A stretch of DNA of 64,000 bases from Platanthera guangdongensis (Eukaryota > Streptophyta > Magnoliopsida > Asparagales > Orchidaceae). A program made the position numbers and the translations under genes. The notes below the pieces were generated by a model. The model did no database searches. It was not told the DNA's origin and saw only the letters and a list, made by a program, of their open reading frames with translations. The stretch lies in assembly GCA_039583875.1 (NCBI GenBank), contig CM077161.1, positions 61,571,885 through 61,635,884 on the forward strand. Direction: 5' to 3'. Positions 57,835-64,000 of this stretch are shown one piece after another. The stretch's first letter is position 1. Each line of letters starts with the position of its first letter.

Positions 57835-60368
57835 TGTAACACCTCCCCTGTAATGACCGTATAATATGGGTCCGGCCGGGGCCCCACAACATACAGACGC
57901 CACAGCTTCAGTATTATAAAATGATATAGCTACCCAAACTCAAAACTCAAAACACATCACAGCGGAAACAACCAAAGAGACTAGAAGTTATCCACGCCTA
58001 CAAGAGTAACAAAATGGCCTTAATGCCTTACAACAAGAGTAAATCCAAACTCAAATAATACATCAGTCCTGAAAGTGCATAAGCACACCTAGTCTACCTC
58101 GGCATGCAAGCCGGTCACCAAGGGCATCAAAACATACAATGTCATAAAGAGTAGAGCTACAACAAAAAGTTAACACTTCATGAGGCTTAGGCCTTTCTGG
58201 CCAGTGAGCTAGCTTCTGCTTGCGATCCTTACCCTGTAAAATTTATTAGTAACGTGGGTCAGCAAAGGCTGACCTCAAACTGTGTAACGAACACATCTCC
58301 TCCCGGCCGCCCCTAACAGACCCCGGGGTACTCCTCCAACCTGCAAGTTAGCACTTCGTATGCAATAATCATAAGAAAGAAAAGAAACTAAGGAAACAAG
58401 CTTGGATATCTCAAACATCATACATGTTTTCTATTGTTGAGTATATAATAATAGGGCCTACTATGCAACATGAATGGAACACCCGGGCTTCACCCAAGGA
58501 ACCCTATAACATATGCATCTAACACAACATCACATCAATTGGGTACTCATCATTTCCCCATTGGCATAAAGCTGCAAACAAAAGGTGAACCACAATCCCC
58601 CAATGGCATACAAACCGCCACACGGAACTCTTGCTAAGGCCAAACCCGCTCACGGTCGCAGACCCGGGCTTGCCGGCAAACTCTGACTTCTCATGTCAGG
58701 ATTCCGTCCAACACACTGACCGATTCTAAGAACCCTTGCTGGACCCCACCTGCTCATGGCCTCATTGCCCAGGCTTGTCCCATGCTCGGTGTTCTCGTCA
58801 GTCTCACACAAAGGGGACTAGTCTCGCCGGGACACTTTCCACACATGACTTGCACGTCACGGGATAGCCAGCTGACCACGGAGACACAGCCACGCCTTGG
58901 CACATCACAAACCAAGACATTTCCTCCATAATCCCTCATACGTACTGCAGCGTTCCCGCGCATCAAGGAAACCATCTACCACTCATGCGGAGCTAACCTT
59001 ATTCACCAAGGAAACCATCTACCGCCAATGAGGAGCTAACCTTGTCCGGTACCGGCAACACGTACTCATGCAAGATAAAGGGAAGAACATCACAAACAAC
59101 ACGAACATCACAAACGGCCCCTTGCTGCAGCGGATTTCTATGAATCCTTAAATCTCGTATGCAACATCACCGAGTCGGACTAACGGTCGCGACTACGGCT
59201 TCACCCACCATGCCTAATCCACTAACGGAGCGGATCTCTAATGCAAAAATCATGCCGGGGACGGACTCAATCGACCCAGAGGTTCCTCCTGAACCTTGGC
59301 GACCCAAACCCCTCTCATTTGACTGTTTGGTGCCCAAAAAATAGAAAAGAAAAGATGCTAAAACATGCATCCAAAAACCGAGAGGAGAAGTGTCGTTACC
59401 TTCCGACTCCTCTTCCTAGCCATGAAAAAATAGCTGGATGAAAACCTTCGCAACGATCTAGCCTCCACGGATCTGGACTCGGCTCGCGATTTGGATCTCC
59501 GAAGCTCCGCCGGTGACCAGATCTAGGCTTCTTCTTCTTCCTTTACTCTCCTCTCTCTCTTGACTTAGAAAGAGAACCACTCAAAAGAAATGAGGGTTTC
59601 TAAGGGTCCAATCCCGTGTATATCCTATCAGGAACAACCCCCAGCCGTTGGATCCCAAATTAAAGAAACGAACGGCCTTGATTCGGGCCTGAAATGCTAA
59701 AACTGGGCCAAACACGGCCTGCGACACGCCCGTGTCCAGGGTCGTGTCCCACATTCTCCGTCAAAATTGACGCGCCTGGAACAACACACGGGCATCCGAC
59801 ACTCCCTTGTTTGACCTGACACGCCCGTGTCCTAACTGACACGGCCGTGTGGTCGGCCGTGTGCCGCCATCGACACAACCCAGAAAATAACCCGAGACTC
59901 ACAAGGGTACTAGACACGCCCGTGTCCTTTCCCGTTTCTAACTCAACACGCCTGGGCTCCAGGCCGTGTTCACTGTCTCGACACTTCGTCGAGCAAAGTT
60001 CGTCGACTGCCTGACACGGCCTTGGACACGCCCGTGTCCTAGGTCGTGTGCCTTGTCTCGACACATCGTCGAGCGAAATTCATCGACTCCCCAGGCCGAT
60101 CGTCGACACGGGCTCGACACGCCCTGAGACACGCCCGTGTCTCAGGCTGTGTTCTCTGCTCGACGACCGTCGACTCCCAAAATTGTCGACCTCTCGACCA
60201 AATCGTCGACTGGAGCCTGACACGCCCAGGGACACGCCCGTGTCCCAGGCCGTGTGCCCCCTGCCAGAAACCAATTTTCCTTCTCGACGAACCCCGTGAG
60301 ACTCTAAGCTAAGACCCAAACTTGGCCAGAAATGCTGGTCGTCCCTCTACAAATTTTGGGGCATTACA
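57835..60368 (-). mobile_element. Solo A/B-type LTR inside Gypsy-D LTR
   Basis: Minus strand starts TGTAATGCCCC (60368), as the Gypsy-B LTR does, and ends GAGGTGTTACA (57835). Its end segment with GGGGCCCCGGCC resembles the Gypsy-A LTR end. Flanks are GATCA (57830-57834) and TATCA (60369-60373), four of five bases alike. No internal region or second LTR is present, so it fits a solo LTR left by LTR-LTR recombination. Confidence 0.83.
59705..60290. repeat. U3 palindrome array of the solo LTR
   Basis: ACACGCCCGTGTC units with ACGGCCGTGT variants, interleaved with ATCGTCGA and GTCGACGA words at 59975-60220. Same vocabulary as Gypsy-B and Gypsy-C on the opposite strand. Confidence 0.9.
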
Positions 60369-61300
60369 TATCAGCTCAACAATAAAGAGTACTGTGCCGG
60401 GGAAAAAGGTCCACAACGCGCACAAACCCAGCCAACAGGCACATGCCGAGGGAGAAAACTCAACGCGCATAGACCAAGCTAAGGTAATGTGCCGGGGATG
60501 AAAGTCCACAACGCACACAGACTCAAGCATAAGGCACTATGCCGAGGGAGAAACCCCAACGCACACAGTCCATCTGTGTTTCTTTAGTTACATAATTATG
60601 CAAGCAGTGTTCATTTTTATCCATCACGGTCTCACGGTCAACAATAATATGGACTGCATAAGGATATTTCAAGGGTCAAGCCAAGTGTAGCATAAACAAT
60701 ACAATGAGACGCACAAGGCGTCACAACGATCTACATGACTCGATAAGTAAGGTTGCAAGACAACCAAATTTGACTAGCAAATCTACAGGACAAGAATTAG
60801 GGGTAAAGGTTCAATGATTTGACTAGAAATTTATAGACGAGTTATAATGAATTTTATAGATAAGTTTCAATGAAAAAATAACATGACAACCCAACGAAAA
60901 TCTGGCAAAATAAAGAAGGAGGGAGCAAGAGAGAGGGCAAGAACACCACTTGCCTTGATTTTACCAGAAAAATTCTCGGAATCACCTCACGTCGCAGATC
61001 GGGGCAACATTAGGAGTCGAAATCTGAACGAAAATGACCGAAATAGAGGTTAGAAACGAAAAACCCTCACGAGAAAACTCAAGAAATGGGAAAAACATTA
61101 CCACGATAGCGTAGCTCTTGACGAGAGCTTTCCAGATCTATGATCGGTTGGAAATTTCGAGCACCGGAGCTCCACCGGCGGTCACCGGAAGATTCACGAC
61201 TCAGAGTTCTTCGTCACTATCGCCCTCTGGTTCGGCCAAGAGAAGAAGAAGAAGAAGAAAAAGTTCTTTATGTTTTGTTTATAACTATCCTAAGTAGAAG

Positions 61301-61302
<2 letters not shown>

Positions 61303-61361
<59 letters not shown>
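61303..61361. repeat. (AT)n microsatellite
   Basis: About 58 bp of perfect TA repeats between the U3 array and the possible TATA of the Gypsy-D LTR. Confidence 0.95.
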
Positions 61362-61365
<4 letters not shown>

Positions 61366-61562
61366 TTATAAAATTTCTTGTCTAAAACGGACGATCTACG
61401 AGCGATTGCACGGAAGATGAAATAGAGTTTTAGGATGACCTCAAATCAAAACGTGTCCAATATTAAAGTTGTAGATCTTGTCGAGATGAACAAATTTCAT
61501 GTTAATTATTTTTCGATACGACATCGTTTTGACTTTCAAAACGGCACTCGAACTCAAACTAT

Positions 61563-61912
61563 AATGAGCTACTCGGGAACAAGATAACAGGTACCCGAGA
61601 GGTAGAAAAAAATAGGCTACTCGAGTAAGTAGGAACAGTCACTCAAGTATATAAAAAGGTACTCGAGTATAAAAATATCAGTACTCGAGTATGTATAAAC
61701 AGTACTCGAGTATATAACAAATCTACTCGAGTAGATATAAAAAATATACTTGAGAGGAACCTGAGTACTCGAGAGCAGAAAAAGAAGTACTCGAGAGCTT
61801 GAACAGTGAACCCAGTCATGTATATAGAACAGATCACTCGTGTATATGGAACAGATCACTCGAGTATATGGAACAGATCACTCGAGTATATCGAACAGTA
61901 CTCGAGTATGAA
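61563..61912. repeat. ACTCGAGTA array in Gypsy-D U3
   Basis: More than a dozen ACTCGAGTAT or ACTCGAGAG units, mostly spaced 15-25 bp by A/T-rich spacers such as TATAAAAA and GAACAGATC. The unit core CTCGAG is a perfect palindrome, also present in the Gypsy-A U3. Confidence 0.9.
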
Positions 61913-62481
61913 GAACAATTCCTTTGCATACATAACAAATTTTTCGCAAATCTACCCTTATGATTAAACTATACAAATGAATAGTGTTTTTCATTTTTGA
62001 ATAGTACTTTAATAATAAAATTTTCATATTTACATATATTTGAATAAGGAAACTTCGAGATCAAAACGGAGGCCCAAACGCGTGCCGCATTAAACAAAAG
62101 TCACGCCGTAGGCGAACACAGATGCTACGAACACAATGGCAAAGTCAAAACCAAAATCCGACGAGCTATTCTTGAGATATAAATCCTCAAAATCCACGGC
62201 GAACATAAATTCTACAAAACTTCGGAAATTCGTTGAGGTTCGAATATCGCTCGGATCGCGACGAAACTTGACGAGCATGTCAGATATTAATCAATTTAAT
62301 TTTCCAATGTGAAATTTTTCATTTTTGACAAGGATTCGCGAATTTGACCGACTCGATCAAAAAGACGCGAAAACGCACTAACGGCGACGCGCCGTCAACT
62401 TTACGCTGACGTAACGCCTCTTACGTCATTATGACGTCAGCAAGAGAATTAAATAATTGCCAAAAAATCAGGGGCGTTACA

Positions 62482-64000
62482 TCAGGCCCGGTCGTCCTGG
62501 CCTGGCTGTCCTGCTGCAAAGTCTACGACTGCTCTACCTGCGGGGAGACCTCCTAAAAAGGAAGGCGTAGCAACCGTTAGTCAAAAAGACTAAGTGGCTT
62601 CACATCCGCTCCCCCGACGACTCCTCGGGACTGGGCGGAGAAAGGAACAAGAGTACAATATGTATAAGTAATTAAACAGGTACAAGCAGGTGGTATAGTA
62701 CATGAATAACAATATTATAAACTAGAAGTTCTACTTGAGCAATAGTAATTCAACAAGTAAAGGAAACTACAACAGGTAATTAACTTAACTTATAAGGATG
62801 CCCATACAAGCTTATAAGTTAAGGATCGGTTTGCATAAAGTAACTCATCGTATAGGAGTGCCCATACAAACTTATACAATGAGGATCTTGTTATGCAATG
62901 ATATGAAATGGTATGTATGCTATGCAATGACTCACCCATGATCACACACATGTAATTGCTATGTCGACACAGACTATAGTTCCCACTATTCGAGCAGGTA
63001 GCTAACCTCTCAGGCATCAACCGTTGTGGCCAGGCGGTGATAGTAGAGTGGGCATCTCTCCTACTAGGAGGGCATCCACACTACTTCACCTAGGCCTCCG
63101 TACGTCTCAATGCTAAGAACACAACAGCGGATCCCATGAGTACTATGGCCCATCGGGGGTCTCGGGTAGATGTGCACCGAGAACATAGCCCCGAACCGAC
63201 CTTATGTGACCCGGAAGGGGCCTCAAAAGAAAGCACGAGGGCACAGAACAACCGTTCACTTGGCATGGAAGGGGCCCCGGGACGTGAACACCGAGGACAC
63301 AGCCCAACCGCCCAAAGTCTAACTGTCAACTCCCATCGATGTGATGATCGGCGAGCCCGTAGACCTGCCACACTATCCTTGACCCAGGATTACGACACCG
63401 CGTGTTGACTCACACCGCATGCAAATTCCACGTCACCGTGGCATGGAAGGGGCCTCGGAAGTAAGCACGAGGACACAGCACAACCATCCACTCGGCACGG
63501 AAGGAGCCCCGGGATGTAAACACCAAGGACCAAGCCCAACCGTCCGTCTATACCTCATCTCAACACTAACCCAACTAGTGACGGTCAACATCGCACTTAC
63601 ATCGTTCCACAATACTACCCGTAGGGAGACTACGCTCTAAGTATTGGACTACTAAATTTCATTCCAACCATCAAACATACTCATGGCCATAGTTTATCCT
63701 TCTATATGTCATTCCAAATGATTTCAGCATAATATAACATAATGCGCATATATAATACTCTACCAATTTCTATCAAGTCATTTCGTTTAAGAAAGCTTGA
63801 TTCACAATTCAGTTATATGAAATCCAATTAGTAATCTTCATCATTTATAACACTACGGTGGTTAACATAAAATAGTTCACCAAAGTCTCGAGTTAGTTTG
63901 CAACATCGATTCCACCGAATCCAAATCCATATTATATAAAAACCCAAAATTTACGTGCAGAATAAATCTGGACAGCAACTTCAACCGGAGATTCCCGAAG
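62482..64000 (-). mobile_element. Inverted Gypsy-C-type LTR piece
   Basis: Reverse complement of the Gypsy-C 5' LTR from about 25548 back to about 24030, including the GGAGACCTCC block, the GAGACCCC/GAAGGGGCC blocks and the final CGGAGATTCCCGAAG. It starts next to the Gypsy-D LTR and reaches the window edge. ORFs here are frames of LTR repeats. Confidence 0.87.

Larger units (their letters stand above)
54528..62481 (-). mobile_element. Gypsy-D, 5' half only, on minus strand
   Basis: LTR (56871-62481, interrupted by a solo LTR), primer-binding site, gag and the start of protease; RT, RNase H, integrase and the 3' LTR are absent, replaced by the inverted LTR fragment at about 54527. TCAGG right of the LTR (62482-62486) is consistent with insertion into Gypsy-C-type LTR. 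Gag and protease differ from A, B and C. Confidence 0.8.
56871..62481 (-). mobile_element. Gypsy-D 5' LTR, split by a solo LTR
   Basis: Minus strand starts TGTAACGCCCCTG (at 62481) and ends GTTGTGACA (at 56871). Without the solo LTR it is about 3.1 kb. The U3 array of ACTCGAGTA words is at 61563-61912, then an AT microsatellite (61303-61361) and a possible TATA (minus TTATAAAC, 61277-61284). The segments 57000-57800 and 60400-61130 hold no recognisable gene; GTGCCGGGG/GTGCCGAGGGAG-type units recur at 60390-60560. Confidence 0.82.

Noticed and set aside
61140..61385. ORF ending in a YIYIYI run.
   Set aside because: Translation of the TA microsatellite joined to LTR leader; no gene.

Overview
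This window looks like heterochromatic, intergenic DNA from a flowering plant with a large, repeat-rich genome. Every stretch I can interpret belongs to LTR retrotransposons. I see no host gene, no tRNA or rRNA gene and nothing bacterial. The plant assignment rests on Ty1/copia and chromovirus-type Ty3/gypsy polyproteins, on primer-binding sites matching plant initiator-Met tRNA (TGGTATCAGAGC and close variants), and on 5-bp target duplications. Names used below are local labels.

Layout, left to right. Copia-1 (+): only LTR sequence, 1-1495. It is inserted in the gag of Gypsy-A (+, 1496-14295), a decayed chromovirus whose 3' LTR (5761-14295) is split by Copia-2 (-, 6969-13099). Gypsy-A sits in the 5' LTR of Gypsy-B (+, 14296-22375), which sits in the 5' LTR of Gypsy-C (+, 22376-53076). 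The protease region of Gypsy-C is split by Copia-3 (-, 27379-47890), a SIRE-like element with a third long ORF. Copia-3 is split just after pol by Copia-4 (-, 32763-40964), the youngest-looking insertion. The right end holds an inverted A/B-type LTR fragment (53077-54527), the 5' half of Gypsy-D (-, 54528-62481) with a solo A/B-type LTR (57835-60368) in its LTR, and an inverted piece of Gypsy-C-type LTR (62482-64000). The deepest nesting is Copia-1 and Copia-2 in Gypsy-A in Gypsy-B in Gypsy-C.

Nearly all coding regions are broken. Many of the nonsense codons I can explain are CGA to TGA or Trp (TGG) to stop, as expected from deamination of methylated cytosine. Copia-4 is closest to intact, with two nonsense codons. 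Copia-2 is a deletion derivative with an open gag-integrase frame in which all three integrase catalytic positions are replaced.

The strongest unexplained signal is shared by unrelated elements. Every well-preserved LTR family carries, in its U3 part and usually just upstream of the likely TATA box, a dense array of short palindromic words. The vocabularies overlap: CGGCGAGAATCA/TGATTCTCGCCG, TCGTCGA/TCGACGA, ACACGGGCGTGT, ACTCGAGT and AGTCCGC/GCGGACT. The same kind of array also occurs inside the gag frame of Copia-3 and directly upstream of a TATA box and a good start context in front of its third ORF. This looks like a portable promoter or enhancer module moving between retrotransposon families and, in Copia-3, possibly driving an internal gene. 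That interpretation is inference; the arrays, their positions and the shared words are directly visible.
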